A stretch of 44,844 bases of DNA from Bradyrhizobium sp. (GCF_004799405.1 NZ_SSMW01000049.1:1-44844); one strand, 5' to 3'; positions 16,364 through 25,878 are shown, counted from the stretch's first letter. A program made the numbers and translations. The notes: generated by a model not told the origin, from the letters alone.

Positions 16364-16663
16364 CGCGCGGTTTTGCGCGGTGAAACGCGTTGGTGTGATT
16401 CGGTGGGGTCAGTAACCTCCTGAATTGGCCCAAAGAAACCCGTTTTAAGAGTCTCGCCAAGGAATGAGTCCAACCTCAATCCTTGAATGCGCGTCTGACA
16501 GGCCTGTTGAGCCGAAATTTTCCGGTCTAACCCCTTCCTGTAGGGGTGGATGGGCGGCGACCCCCTGTATATTGGGCAAATGATTTGTTTTTGCGCCGAG
16601 CGATTTCACTGGCGGCGGATATGGCAGAATCCGGGCGAACTCCTGATCCCCGGACTTGCAGAT
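16364..16663 (+). other. 300-base intergenic stretch with one small hairpin
   Basis: No credible gene is seen between phaZ and the metallopeptidase. The only structure noted is ACCCCT-TCCTGT-AGGGGT at 16530-16547, a perfect 6-bp hairpin with a 6-base loop. No convincing promoter hexamers at normal spacing were found, although a promoter for the next gene must lie here if it is not read through from phaZ. Confidence 0.4.
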
Positions 16664-17419
16664 ATGGCCACTCGCGCCCTTCTTTACCGGCGGCCTGCCG
16701 AGCCTTCCAGACTTCTGGTCAAGCACGGCTCGCAAATCTATTCGGTTCGGCTGCGCCGACATCGGCGGGCGCGGCGCTACACCTTGCGCATTCATCTAAG
16801 CGACCGCGAAGCGATCCTGACCATGCCGCCGCGCGGCACGCTCGCCGAGGCCAGGGACTTTGCGCAGCGTCATGGCGGCTGGATCGCCGCGCGTCTCGGC
16901 CGGCTGCCGAAGGCGGCGCCGTTTCATCCCGGCACAGTCGTGCCGTTGCGCGGCGTCTCGCATCGAATCGTGCATCGCCCCGGCGTGCGCGGCACGGTGT
17001 GGACCGAAATGCGCGATAGCGGCGAACGGATTCTCTGCGTGGCCGGAGGAGTCGAGCATATCGAACGGCGGATCCACGATTATCTCAAGCGTGAGGTGCG
17101 CGCGGATCTGCAAGACGCCGTGCAAACCTGCGCGGCGGCGCTGGGCGTCAGAGTGAAGCGGCTCTCGATCCGCGATCAGTCGAGCCGGTGGGGCTCCTGC
17201 ACCTCCGCGGGCTCCCTGTCGTTCTCGTGGCGGCTGATTCTGGCGCCGCCCTATGTGCTGGATTATCTCGCCGCCCACGAGGTCGCGCATCTGGTCGAGA
17301 TGAATCATTCGGCGCGGTTCTGGCGGGTCGTCGCCAAAACCTGCGGTCATGTCGAGCGCGCCAAGAGCTGGCTCGATACCCACGGCAACGACCTGCATCG
17401 CTACGGTATCAGGGACTAG
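16664..17419 (+). CDS. YgjP/DUF45-type zinc metallopeptidase
   Basis: 251 residues from the ATG at 16664 (MATRALLYRR); earlier in-frame starts add residues without family character. The C-terminal half carries the family hallmark SSRWGSCTSAG followed by the zinc motif HEVAH in YLAAHEVAHLVEMNHS and the trailing FW. This HExxH with a downstream N-H-S is the WLM/M48-like fold of E. coli YgjP. The N-terminal half (SVRLRRHRRARRYTLRIH) is a basic beta-rich part usual in the family. It is often annotated as a predicted metal-dependent hydrolase; substrates are unknown. It converges with the penicillin-binding protein gene. Confidence 0.88.
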   Translation: MATRALLYRRPAEPSRLLVKHGSQIYSVRLRRHRRARRYTLRIHLSDREAILTMPPRGTLAEARDFAQRHGGWIAARLGRLPKAAPFHPGTVVPLRGVSHRIVHRPGVRGTVWTEMRDSGERILCVAGGVEHIERRIHDYLKREVRADLQDAVQTCAAALGVRVKRLSIRDQSSRWGSCTSAGSLSFSWRLILAPPYVLDYLAAHEVAHLVEMNHSARFWRVVAKTCGHVERAKSWLDTHGNDLHRYGIRD

Positions 17420-17463
17420 CGGAAAGCGGTCGCCATCGGGTTGTCAGCCCGGCGTAACCGCGA

Positions 17464-17486
17464 ACTGCCACGATCTCGTTGGCAGT
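17464..17486. terminator. Hairpin between convergent genes, possible bidirectional terminator
   Basis: ACTGCCA (17464-17470) and TGGCAGT (17480-17486) form a perfect 7-bp stem with a 9-base loop in the 89-base gap between the metallopeptidase (plus) and the penicillin-binding protein (minus). There is no T-tract on either side, so intrinsic termination is uncertain. Confidence 0.4.
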
Positions 17487-17508
17487 CATCGCCAAGCCGT
17501 CGCGCTGG

Positions 17509-19698
17509 TTATCGTCCGAACAGCCGATCCATCAGCCAGCCGTCCAGGCCACTCGCCGCCTCGGGGCGTACCGACGCGCGCGTCGGCGCCGGTCGCACAG
17601 CCCCGCCGGCAGGTAACGGAGCGCCTGTGGGCGCGCTGATTTGCGAAGTAGCTTGCGCGAAGTTCGAGAACAGGCCGCCGCCTTGCGAGCCCGGCAATGC
17701 CACGACCGGGACGCCCTGATGGGCGGCCTTCATAAAGCGGGTCCAGACCTCCACCGGCAGGCCGCCGCCGGTGGCCTTCCTGGTCGGCGAATTGTCGTCA
17801 TTGCCGAGCCAGACTCCGGTCACGAGATTGGCGGTGTAGCCGATGAACCAGGCATCGCGGAAATCCTGGCTGGTGCCGGTCTTGCCGGCGGCCATCCAGC
17901 CCGGAATCTCCGCCTTGCGCGCGGTGCCGCTGAGCAAGGTCTCCTGCATCATGGTGTTCATGGCCGCGACATTGCGCGGATCGATCACCTGGCCAAGCTG
18001 GTCGGCAGGCCGCTCATACAACACCTTGCCGTCGGCGGTGCGGATCCTGGTCACGACATGCGGGGCGACACCCTGGCCGCCATTGGCGAACGGGGCATAG
18101 GCGCCGACCAGTTCGGTCAGGGTGACTTCCGAGGTGCCGAGTGCGATCGAGGCGTTGGCTTCCAGCTTCGACGAAATACCGAGCCGGTGCGCGGTCCGTA
18201 TCACGTTCTTGGCGCCAACTTCGAGGCCGAGCCGCACTGCGACGGTGTTGAGCGACATCGCCAGCGCTTGCGTCAGCGTCACCGCGCCGAAATATTCATG
18301 GCCGTAGTTCTCGGGCTTCCAGCCCTTGACGTCGAGCGGCGCATCCTGCCGGATCGTCTCCGGGGTGAGACCGGCTTCGATAGCAGTGAGATACACGAAG
18401 GGCTTGAACGCCGACCCCGGCTGGCGCTTGGCCGTCACCGCACGATTGAACTGGCTTTCGGCATAGTTGCGCCCGCCGACCATGGCCCGCACCGCGCCAT
18501 CGGGCGTCATCGCCACCAGCGCGCCCTGGCTAACATTGAACTTCACGCTTTTGGCCGCTAGTTCGTCGATCACCGTGGTTTCAGCAATGCTCTGCAATTT
18601 CGGATCGATCGAGGTTTCGACCACAATGTTCTGATCGATCGGGCCGACGAGATCATCCAGCACTTCGCCGATCCAGTCCGCCACATAGTTGATGGTGCCG
18701 GCGCCGACCGCCTTGACGTTGTAGGAGGGATGCCCGATCGAGGCTTGAGCCTGCGCCTCGGTGATGAATTTGGCGTCCGCCATCGCCGCCAGCACGGTTT
18801 GCGCGCGTTTCTCGGCGCCCTCCGGATTGCGGTTCGGTGCCAGCCGGGTCGGCGATTTCACCAGCCCTGCGAGCATCGCGGCCTCGGCGATCGTGACATT
18901 CCTGGCGGACTTGCCGAAATAGCGTTGCGCCGCCGCCTCGACGCCGTAGGCGCCTGAGCCGAAATAAACCCGGTTGAGGTAGAGCTCCAGAATCTCGGCT
19001 TTGGAATGCTTGCGCTCCAGCCACAGCGCGAGTTCGACTTCCTGCAATTTGCGTTGCAGCGTACGTTCCTGGGTCAGAAACAGGTTCTTGGCGAGCTGCT
19101 GGGTCAGCGTCGAGCCGCCCTGTGAAACGCCGCGATGCAGGATATTGGCCACCGCGGCGCGCGCGATGCCCAGGGGATCGATGCCGTGATGCGAATAGAA
19201 CCGGCGGTCTTCGATCGCGATGAAGGCGTTAGGCAGATAAGGCGGCAGGTCTTTCAGGGAGACATTGGCGCCGGCCATTTCGCCACGCGTCGCCAGCACG
19301 CTGCCGTCGACGCCGGCGATCTGGATCGTCGGCGGCCGTTTCGGGATTTCAAGCGCCTGGATCGCCGGCAGGTGCGCGCCCACCCAGGCGACGACGCCAA
19401 CCAGCGCGATGGCAGCCCAGAGGCCGAGCACGGCGCCCCAATAGAACAGGCGATACAGACCTGCGCGCGAGCGCGCCCTGGATTTGCGCTTGCCGCTCGC
19501 CCGATTTACCCGCGGTTTTCGCTCGCGCGGCGCATCGTCGTCGCCGTCGTCGGTTTTGCGCCTGGAAGGTGACTTCTTTGGCCGCTCGTCGGCGGCCGGG
19601 ACGCGATCCTGCGGACTCAGACGCAATTCAGCCAGCGATGCGGCGAGCCCGAATTGCGGCTCGCGGCGTCCGCCGCCCTTTTTCCGTCCCCACGCCAT
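17509..19698 (-). CDS. Class A penicillin-binding protein (bifunctional transglycosylase/transpeptidase, PBP1A-like)
   Basis: 729 residues from the ATG at 19698. A long basic cytoplasmic N-terminus (1-80, rich in Arg, Lys and Asp) precedes one membrane helix (about 84-108). The GT51 domain has catalytic E163 in AIEDRRFYSHHG and GGSTLTQQLAKN. The transpeptidase domain has S429-A-F-K432, S482-L-N484 and K606-T-G (AAGKTGTSQDFRDAW). The C-terminus is a Pro/Ala-rich tail. It polymerises and crosslinks peptidoglycan in the periplasm. All catalytic motifs are intact. Alphaproteobacteria carry several such paralogues, so a specific symbol is not given. It is monocistronic as far as can be seen. Confidence 0.93.
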   Translation of the reverse strand: MAWGRKKGGGRREPQFGLAASLAELRLSPQDRVPAADERPKKSPSRRKTDDGDDDAPRERKPRVNRASGKRKSRARSRAGLYRLFYWGAVLGLWAAIALVGVVAWVGAHLPAIQALEIPKRPPTIQIAGVDGSVLATRGEMAGANVSLKDLPPYLPNAFIAIEDRRFYSHHGIDPLGIARAAVANILHRGVSQGGSTLTQQLAKNLFLTQERTLQRKLQEVELALWLERKHSKAEILELYLNRVYFGSGAYGVEAAAQRYFGKSARNVTIAEAAMLAGLVKSPTRLAPNRNPEGAEKRAQTVLAAMADAKFITEAQAQASIGHPSYNVKAVGAGTINYVADWIGEVLDDLVGPIDQNIVVETSIDPKLQSIAETTVIDELAAKSVKFNVSQGALVAMTPDGAVRAMVGGRNYAESQFNRAVTAKRQPGSAFKPFVYLTAIEAGLTPETIRQDAPLDVKGWKPENYGHEYFGAVTLTQALAMSLNTVAVRLGLEVGAKNVIRTAHRLGISSKLEANASIALGTSEVTLTELVGAYAPFANGGQGVAPHVVTRIRTADGKVLYERPADQLGQVIDPRNVAAMNTMMQETLLSGTARKAEIPGWMAAGKTGTSQDFRDAWFIGYTANLVTGVWLGNDDNSPTRKATGGGLPVEVWTRFMKAAHQGVPVVALPGSQGGGLFSNFAQATSQISAPTGAPLPAGGAVRPAPTRASVRPEAASGLDGWLMDRLFGR

Positions 19699-19852
19699 AC
19701 CCAAACGCTCACGCCGCCCGAATGCGGCAGATTAGCGAACGGGGTTTAAGGGGCAGTTAAGCGACAATTAAGGCTGATGCTTTGGCCGACGCACAACGGC
19801 TGATAACAAAAGGGTTTCAGATGGCTTAACCCGATCGTTAGCCCGGACGCGG

Positions 19853-19880
19853 TCACGGCCGGGCTTTGTCCCGGCCATGA
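19853..19880. repeat. GGCCGGGC-type intergenic palindrome
   Basis: GGCCGGGC and GTCCCGGCC flank a short TTT centre, within TCA...TGA ends. A near copy is at 32416-32442. It lies 46 bases past the stop of the minus-strand binding-protein gene and may end its transcript as a hairpin, although no T-tract follows. Confidence 0.6.
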
Positions 19881-19925
19881 CGAATTTGCTACTAGAGCAA
19901 GATTAGCTTTCGCGGTGCAGCTTTC

Positions 19926-21152
19926 CTAGCCCGCCGCGCCCTTGTCCTCAAGGATCGGGCCGAACAATTCCCAACGCTCGCCGTTGAACTTCATCATCTG
20001 CAACTGCTTGTTGACGCGGTAGTCGTCCGGGGTGGTGTTGGCACGGATTCCGGGCAGTGCCAGGTCGAGCTCGACGTTCTTCAGGCTGGTGGCCTGCTTC
20101 ATGATGTTCTCGCGGGTCAGATCGTCGCCGCACTTCTCGAGTACGTAGATCATCAGCTGCGAGGTCGAGTAGCCATAGGCGTTGAAGCTCGAATCCTTGT
20201 TGCCGTCGGGATAGTACTTCGCCATGAATTCGAAATATCGCTTCATGCCGGCGTCGTCCTTCCAGGTCGGATCGAGTGGATCCTTGCCGTAGTTGACGCT
20301 GATCACGCCCTTGGAAGCTTCAAGGCCGGCAGGCTTCATCACGGCGTCGACCGAGGTGGCGTTGATGTCGAGGATTTGCACAGGATGCCAGTCGAGTTCG
20401 GCGATCTTCTTGATCGCTTGCGCCGCCTGCTTGGGTGTCGTGGCGCTAAAGAACAGATCGGCGCCTGAGTCCTTGATCTTGAGAACCTGCGAATCGATGG
20501 TGGGATCGGTGACTTCGTAGGAAGCTTCCGCTACCACCATCTTGGCCGCCTTGTCGCCAAGGCCGGCCTTGATGCCGTTCAGATAGTCTTTGCCGAGATC
20601 ATCGTTCTGATAGAGGATTCCGACCTTGGCATTCGGATATTCCTTGATGATGTACTGGCCGTAGATTCGCCCTTCGACGAAATAGTTGGGGTTGAAGCCC
20701 ATCGTCCACGGGAAATTCTTCGGGTCGGTGAACTTCGACGCGCCGGTGGCGGCGAACAGTTGCGGGACCTTCTTCTGGTTGAGATATTTCTGCACGGCCG
20801 CGTTCGACGGCGTGCCGAGCAGCTGGAAGGTGAGCAGCACTTCGTCGCTTTCGACGAGCTTGCGCACCTGCTCGACCGCCTTGGGCGGCGAGTAGGCGTC
20901 ATCATACTGAATCAGATTGATCTTGCGGCCGTTCACGCCGCCCTTGTCGTTGATCATCTTCATATAGGCAGCCTGCGTCTTGCCGATGGTGGCATAGGCG
21001 GAAGCCGGTCCGCTGAACGGATTGGTCTGGCCGAGCTTGATCTCGGTGTCGGTCGCACCGGTGTCGTATTTTTTCTGCGCGTAGGCCGATGTCGCCGATA
21101 GCGCGATGGCAACCGCGGTACCGGTAACCAGATGAAAAATGCCGTTCCTCAT
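19926..21152 (-). CDS. Branched-chain amino-acid-type ABC transporter substrate-binding protein
   Basis: 408 residues from the ATG at 21152, which has AGAGGAAG upstream; a longer reading adds 49 residues before the signal peptide. The signal peptide is about 25 residues (MRNGIFHLVTGTAVAIALSA, cleaved near AYAQ). The mature part is a type I periplasmic binding fold: IKLGQTNPFSGPAS, GVNGRKINLI, YQNDDLGKDYLNG and a C-terminal domain with RENIMKQATS. It delivers a ligand, usually branched-chain amino acids, amides or aromatic acids, to a Liv-type importer. No permease or ATPase gene is next to it, so it is an orphan, a common situation in Bradyrhizobium. The ligand is unknown. Confidence 0.9.
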   Translation of the reverse strand: MRNGIFHLVTGTAVAIALSATSAYAQKKYDTGATDTEIKLGQTNPFSGPASAYATIGKTQAAYMKMINDKGGVNGRKINLIQYDDAYSPPKAVEQVRKLVESDEVLLTFQLLGTPSNAAVQKYLNQKKVPQLFAATGASKFTDPKNFPWTMGFNPNYFVEGRIYGQYIIKEYPNAKVGILYQNDDLGKDYLNGIKAGLGDKAAKMVVAEASYEVTDPTIDSQVLKIKDSGADLFFSATTPKQAAQAIKKIAELDWHPVQILDINATSVDAVMKPAGLEASKGVISVNYGKDPLDPTWKDDAGMKRYFEFMAKYYPDGNKDSSFNAYGYSTSQLMIYVLEKCGDDLTRENIMKQATSLKNVELDLALPGIRANTTPDDYRVNKQLQMMKFNGERWELFGPILEDKGAAG

Positions 21153-21295
21153 GTCTGTGCTTCCTCTGTGGGTGATTGGGCCGATGATCTTTTCCGGTGG
21201 CCTTGGCGAGACCCCGGGTAGACGCCATCGCTGGCGCGATACTGGATGAGCGGATACGGCATTGCAAGGCAGCGTGGATGGAAAGGTGAACGGTC

Positions 21296-21658
21296 TCACC
21301 CCAGCCAGAGTAGAATCAGGGCAATTGCGGCGGGCATGGCCTGAACCACCAGAATCCTGCGGCTGACGGTCGCAGCGCCGTAGATGCCGGCCACCACGAC
21401 GCAGAGCAAAAAGAACACCTTGATCTGGAACGCGAAACCAGGGGCGCTCTGGAGCAGTCCCCAGACCAGTCCTGCGGCGAGAAAGCCGTTGTAAAGGCCC
21501 TGGTTAGCGGCCAGCACGGCGGAATCGCTGGCCTTCTCGGGCGAATTCCGAAAGGTCTTAAGTCCCAATGGTTTGGTCCACAGGAACATCTCCAGAATCA
21601 GGAAATAAACGTGCATTGCCGCGACCAGCGCTACCAGCAGATTGGCGATCCAGATCAT
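21296..21658 (-). CDS. DUF1304 family inner-membrane protein
   Basis: 120 residues from the ATG at 21658 with GGGGAG upstream; a reading from 21706 adds 16 polar residues before the first helix. Four hydrophobic segments are visible: MIWIANLLVALVAAMHVYFL, the helix around YNGFLAAGLVWGLL, KVFFLLCVVVAGIYGA, and the C-terminal AMPAAIALILLWLG. The LEMFLW and NQGLYNGFLAAG stretches are typical of DUF1304. Its function is unknown. It is divergent from ogt, with about 90 bases between the starts. Confidence 0.8.
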   Translation of the reverse strand: MIWIANLLVALVAAMHVYFLILEMFLWTKPLGLKTFRNSPEKASDSAVLAANQGLYNGFLAAGLVWGLLQSAPGFAFQIKVFFLLCVVVAGIYGAATVSRRILVVQAMPAAIALILLWLG

Positions 21659-21747
21659 GTTGCGCTCCCCAAAGCCGGTTGCCGGATTTCGGGTGGACGC
21701 TAGCACGCTCGCGGTGAAAAGTGTGACGGCTCACCCCCTTTCGCCAA

Positions 21748-22293
21748 ATGACAATGTCCAAAGGCAAATCCATGCGCGCGAAGCAGCCTTCATCGTTCGG
21801 CCTTGACCGGCTGCGAACACCGATCGGAACTGCATTGCTGGTGACCGATGGCGATGGCGTCCTCCGCGCGCTGGATTGGGAGGACCATGAGCCGCGCATG
21901 AGGGATCTGCTGCGGCTGCAGTATGGCGCGGTGAGTTTGAAAGACACGCGTGCCCCTGCTGCTATCAAGGCAGCGCTGAAAGGATATTTCAAAGGCGATC
22001 TCGACTGCCTCCGCACAATCCGATGGCGTGTCGCTGGCACGCCATTCCAGCACAGGGTGTGGACCGCGCTGGCGAAGATTCCGGCCGGGACGACCATGAG
22101 CTATGGCGCGCTGGCGGCGAAACTACATGCGCCAAAAGCGATGCGCGCGGTTGGGCATGCCAACGGCTCAAATCCGATCAGCGTGGTGGTGCCCTGTCAT
22201 CGCTTGATCGGGGCCAACGGCTCGTTGGTTAAATATGGCGGCGGACTTGAGCGGAAACGTTGGCTGCTGGAGCACGAGGGCGTGGTGCTTTAG
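21748..22293 (+). CDS. ogt: Methylated-DNA-protein cysteine methyltransferase
   Basis: 181 residues; ATGs at 21748, 21754 and 21772 are all possible starts. The C-terminal DNA-binding and active-site part has FQHRVWTALAKIPAGTTMSYG, VGHANGSNPISVVVPCHR with the acceptor Cys in PCHR, and the closing KYGGGLERKRWLLEHE. It removes alkyl groups from O6-alkylguanine in a suicide reaction. The single-domain form, without the AdaA Zn/HTH part, fits Ogt. It converges on glnD with a 27-base gap. Confidence 0.93.
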   Translation: MTMSKGKSMRAKQPSSFGLDRLRTPIGTALLVTDGDGVLRALDWEDHEPRMRDLLRLQYGAVSLKDTRAPAAIKAALKGYFKGDLDCLRTIRWRVAGTPFQHRVWTALAKIPAGTTMSYGALAAKLHAPKAMRAVGHANGSNPISVVVPCHRLIGANGSLVKYGGGLERKRWLLEHEGVVL

Positions 22294-22320
22294 CCGGTTT
22301 CCTGAGCGGCCTGATGCCGG

Positions 22321-25116
22321 TCAAGCCGCGGGCTCGGTCACGGCTTCGTCGCTGGCGAGCAGATGGATCAGCGCGCTCTTGATCGCGGCCTGCCGCGTCG
22401 GCGCGTTGATCTGGGCGCCAAGCAGGTCGGTGACGTAGAATACGTCGCGGGCGCGCTCGCCGAAGGTCGCGACATGTGCCGAGGCGATATTGAGGTTGAG
22501 CTTCGAAATCGAAGTGGTCAGCTCATACAACAGACCGGGCCGGTCGAGGCCCGACACTTCGATCACGGTGTAGCGGTCCGACCACTGATTGTTGATGGTC
22601 ACTTCCGGCTCGACCACGAACGGCCGCGCTTTGCCGCGTCCGGCGGCGCGCCGCGCCACCACTTCGGGCAAGCGCAATTTGCCTTCCAGCACGTCCTCGA
22701 TCATCTCGCCGATCCGTGTCGCGCGCCGACCCTCATCCTCGTCGCGGTCGTATTCCCGCGATATCGCGATGGTGTCGAGCGCGCGTCCGTCGGTAGTGGT
22801 GTAGATCTGCGCATCGACGACGTTGGCGCCCGCCGAGGCGCAAGCGCCGGCGATGATCGACAACAGCCAGGGATGATCCACCGCCAGGATGGTCAGTTCC
22901 GTGACGCCGCGCGCTTCGTCGAAGCCGACATTGATCGCGAGCTTGTGGCCGGCCTGTTCGCTGGCACGCAGGAAACGCGCATGGCGGATCTTGCGCGGCA
23001 GTTCGACCTTGAGCCAATACGCCGGATAATGCCGCGAGATATAGGCATTGAGCTCCGCCTCCGGCCATTCGGTGAAAGCCGCGCGGAATTCCGCCTGCGC
23101 CACCGCGATGCGCTGCGCGCGGTTGACTTCCGAGAAGCCGCCGGTCAGCACCGGCTCGGTTTCATAATACAGCGTGCGCAGCAATTGCGCCTTCCAGCCG
23201 TTCCAGACGCCGGGACCGACGCCCCGGATGTCGGCGGTGGTCAGGATCGTCAGCAGCTTCATCTGCTCGACCGATTGCACGACCGCTGCGAAATTCTCGA
23301 TGGTCTTGCGGTCCGACAGATCGCGCGACTGCGCCACCGTCGACATCGTCAGATGCTGTTCGATCAGCCACGCGATGGTCTCGGTGTCGGCGGCGTTGAA
23401 ACCGAGTCGCGGGCACAGCCGCCGCGCCACTTTTGCCCCCGCAATCGAATGGTCTTCCAGCCGGCCCTTGGCGATGTCGTGCAACAGCGTGGTGATGTAG
23501 ATCACCGAGCGGTGCTCGGGGCGGATCTTGCGCATCAGGTCGCTGGTCACGGTGAATTCTTCGTTGCCGCCGCGTTCGATGTCCTGCAGGTAGCCGACGC
23601 AGCGCAACAGGTGCTCGTCGACCGTGTAGTGATGGTACATGTTGAATTGCATCATCGACACGATCTTGCCGAAGGCGCGAATGAAATGACCGAGCACGCC
23701 GGTCTCGTTCATGCGCCGCAGCACGATCTCCGCGTCGTTCGAGGTCAGGATTTCCATGAACAGCCGGTTGGCTTCCGGATTCTCGCGCAGTTGCGTATTG
23801 ATGAGCTTGAGCGACCGCGTCACGGTGCGCATGGCGTCGGGGTGAAACGCCAGATTGTTTTTCTGCGCGAGCCGGAAAATCCGGATCAGGTTGACCGGAT
23901 CGTGCTTGAAGACGTCGGGGGCGGCGAGGTTGATACGGTTGTTGTCGACGATAAAATCGTCGCTGTCGGGAACCCGCCGCTGTTTCGGGCTCGGCCGCAA
24001 GCGCGCCATCATGCGGCTCAGCACCGGCGCCGGCTTGGCCTGCTGGTCTTCCAGCTTGGCACACAGGATCGCGGTGAGATCCCCGACGTCCTTGGCGATC
24101 AGGAAATAGTGCTTCATGAAGCGTTCGACATCCTGCATGCCGGGATGCGAGGTATATCCGAGCCGGATCGCGATCTCGCGCTGCATGTCAAACGACAACC
24201 GCTCTTCGGCGCGGCCCGAGAAGAAATGGATATTGCAGCGGACCGACCACAGGAAATCGGCGCAGCGGCGGAAGGTGCGGTATTCCTGCGCGTCGAACAC
24301 GCCGCGTTCCAGCAGTTCGTCGGTCTCGCGCACGCGATAGACGTACTTGGCGATCCAGAACAGCGTGTGCAAATCGCGCAGGCCGCCTTTGCCGTCCTTG
24401 ACGTTGGGTTCAACCAGATAGCGCGATTGCCCGGCGCGGCGATGTCTCTCCTCGCGCTCGGCAAGCTTGGCGGTGACGAATTCGGCCGCGGTGCCCTGTA
24501 CGACTTCCTGGTCGAACCGCGCGACCAGCTCGTTGTAGAGTGGCTGGTCCCCGGTCAGGAATCGGGTCTCGAGGATCGCGGTGCGGATCGTCATGTCGCC
24601 GCGTGCCTGCCGGATCGATTCATCGACCGAACGCGTGGCGTGGCCGACCTTCAATCCCATGTCCCACAGGCAATACAGGATGGCCTCGGCGACCTGCTCG
24701 CCCCATGCGGTTTGCTTGTAGGGCAGGATGAACAGCAGATCGATGTCGGATTCAGGCGCCATCAATCCGCGGCCGTAGCCGCCGGTGGCGACGACGGCCA
24801 TGCGCTCGGCGCCCGACGGGATCGGCGAGTGATAGAGATGACGCGTGGCCGCAGCGTACAGGATACGGATGATTTCGTCCTGAACGAAACACAGCCGTTC
24901 GGCGCAGCGTCTTCCGTGACGATCTTTCAACAGCAGGGCTTGCGCGACCGCGCGGGCTTCGATCATCTCGGCCTTCAGCAATCGTGCTGTGGCGGAACGA
25001 AAAACGTCTTCGCGGCCGGCATGTTTTTCGGCGAGCGCGTCGACCGCGGCGGAGATCCGCGCGGTATCGAAACGCTCGTCGGTCCCGGGCCGGGTTGCCA
25101 TCACGATGCTGTCCAT
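22321..25116 (-). CDS. glnD: PII uridylyltransferase/uridylyl-removing enzyme
   Basis: 931 residues, the usual length. The nucleotidyltransferase domain has TGGYGRGLMAPESDIDLLFI (111-130) with the catalytic Asp pair. A GlnE/GlnD-type linker follows (VKDGKGGLRDLHTLFW). The HD hydrolase domain has TLLHDIAKG and the following H of EDHSIAGAK. Two C-terminal ACT domains (HPWLLSIIAGACASAGANVVDAQ and GLDRPGLLYELTTSISKLNL, each bearing the ACT turn) sense glutamine. The enzyme uridylylates or deuridylylates PII proteins and so sets nitrogen status. ATG 25116 is used; ATG 25101 is an alternative. A small ORF with a strong ribosome site lies just upstream on the same strand. Confidence 0.96.
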   Translation of the reverse strand: MDSIVMATRPGTDERFDTARISAAVDALAEKHAGREDVFRSATARLLKAEMIEARAVAQALLLKDRHGRRCAERLCFVQDEIIRILYAAATRHLYHSPIPSGAERMAVVATGGYGRGLMAPESDIDLLFILPYKQTAWGEQVAEAILYCLWDMGLKVGHATRSVDESIRQARGDMTIRTAILETRFLTGDQPLYNELVARFDQEVVQGTAAEFVTAKLAEREERHRRAGQSRYLVEPNVKDGKGGLRDLHTLFWIAKYVYRVRETDELLERGVFDAQEYRTFRRCADFLWSVRCNIHFFSGRAEERLSFDMQREIAIRLGYTSHPGMQDVERFMKHYFLIAKDVGDLTAILCAKLEDQQAKPAPVLSRMMARLRPSPKQRRVPDSDDFIVDNNRINLAAPDVFKHDPVNLIRIFRLAQKNNLAFHPDAMRTVTRSLKLINTQLRENPEANRLFMEILTSNDAEIVLRRMNETGVLGHFIRAFGKIVSMMQFNMYHHYTVDEHLLRCVGYLQDIERGGNEEFTVTSDLMRKIRPEHRSVIYITTLLHDIAKGRLEDHSIAGAKVARRLCPRLGFNAADTETIAWLIEQHLTMSTVAQSRDLSDRKTIENFAAVVQSVEQMKLLTILTTADIRGVGPGVWNGWKAQLLRTLYYETEPVLTGGFSEVNRAQRIAVAQAEFRAAFTEWPEAELNAYISRHYPAYWLKVELPRKIRHARFLRASEQAGHKLAINVGFDEARGVTELTILAVDHPWLLSIIAGACASAGANVVDAQIYTTTDGRALDTIAISREYDRDEDEGRRATRIGEMIEDVLEGKLRLPEVVARRAAGRGKARPFVVEPEVTINNQWSDRYTVIEVSGLDRPGLLYELTTSISKLNLNIASAHVATFGERARDVFYVTDLLGAQINAPTRQAAIKSALIHLLASDEAVTEPAA

Positions 25117-25149
25117 GCCCCATCCGGATAACGGACGGCGCCGACGCTG

Positions 25150-25251
25150 TCACGGGACATTCTGCGATAACAGCAAGTCCATGCTTGCATCGCCCGTGCC
25201 TTGAGCAAGGTCGCTCTCATCGCCGGCGATAGCGAAAGCATAGTTTCTCAT
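25150..25251 (-). CDS. Possible 33-codon small ORF upstream of glnD
   Basis: The ATG at 25251 is preceded by a full Shine-Dalgarno AAGGAGG (25264-25258) with a 6-base spacer, the best ribosome site in this part of the window. The frame runs 33 codons (MRNYAFAIAGDESDLAQGTG, then a short tail ending QNVP) to TGA at 25152-25150, 33 bases before glnD. There is no run of regulatory codons and no known family. It may be a small protein, or a leader whose translation affects glnD. Only the ribosome site and position support it. Confidence 0.4.
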   Translation of the reverse strand: MRNYAFAIAGDESDLAQGTGDASMDLLLSQNVP

Positions 25252-25368
25252 CGTCGGCCTCCTTAACTTATTGAGATAAAAAGAATTTCTTATGCGGGGG
25301 ATGCGGCCGTGACATCCGCGCGCCGATCCCCTACATCCGACACGTATTCATCTCCCGGAGAGAAGAAG

Positions 25369-25878
25369 ATGGACGCCGCCGAACTCCGCGCCACCCAGGC
25401 CCCGATCAAGGATCGCTACAAGACCGATCCCAAGGCCGCGATGATCACGCTGAAAGCCAGGGGCTCGATCGAAAATGAAGGCATCGCCTGCAAGGTCGAA
25501 ACCGGCCGCGCCTTGGCCGTGGCCGGGCTGCACCCGGCGACCGGCGGTTCCGGGCTTGAACTGTGTTCCGGCGACATGTTGCTGGAAGCGCTGGTCGCCT
25601 GTGCCGGCGTCACCTTGAAGTCGGTGGCGACCGCCATCGAGGTGCCGCTGAAGAGCGGCATCGTCACCGCCGAGGGCGATCTCGATTTCCGCGGCACGCT
25701 CGGTGTCGACAAGGAGGCACCGGTCGGTTTTGCGGAAATTCGCCTGCGCTTCGACATCGACACACCGGCGCCGCAGGACAAGCTCGATCTGCTGCTGAAA
25801 CTCACCGAGCGCTATTGCGTGGTCTATCAGACCATCAGGAACGGCCCCAAGGTTTCGGTGACGATGCAGCGGGTGTGA
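25369..25878 (+). CDS. OsmC/Ohr-family peroxiredoxin-like protein
   Basis: 169 residues from the ATG at 25369 with GGAGAG upstream; a reading from 25309 adds 20 residues before it. The OsmC fold shows the two catalytic cysteines: C78 at the helix start (EALVACAGVTLKSVA) and C150 (TERYCVVYQTI), plus an extra C66. Members of the family reduce organic hydroperoxides, and some act on other sulfur substrates. The gene is divergent from glnD and the small ORF across about 120 bases. No OhrR-type regulator is next to it. Confidence 0.85.
   Translation: MDAAELRATQAPIKDRYKTDPKAAMITLKARGSIENEGIACKVETGRALAVAGLHPATGGSGLELCSGDMLLEALVACAGVTLKSVATAIEVPLKSGIVTAEGDLDFRGTLGVDKEAPVGFAEIRLRFDIDTPAPQDKLDLLLKLTERYCVVYQTIRNGPKVSVTMQRV

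Noticed and set aside
22363..25131. A 922-codon open frame on the plus strand opposite glnD
   Set aside because: It mirrors glnD almost end to end, has low-complexity Arg/Asp/His-rich content and no family likeness. Long antisense frames are expected opposite GC-rich codon usage.
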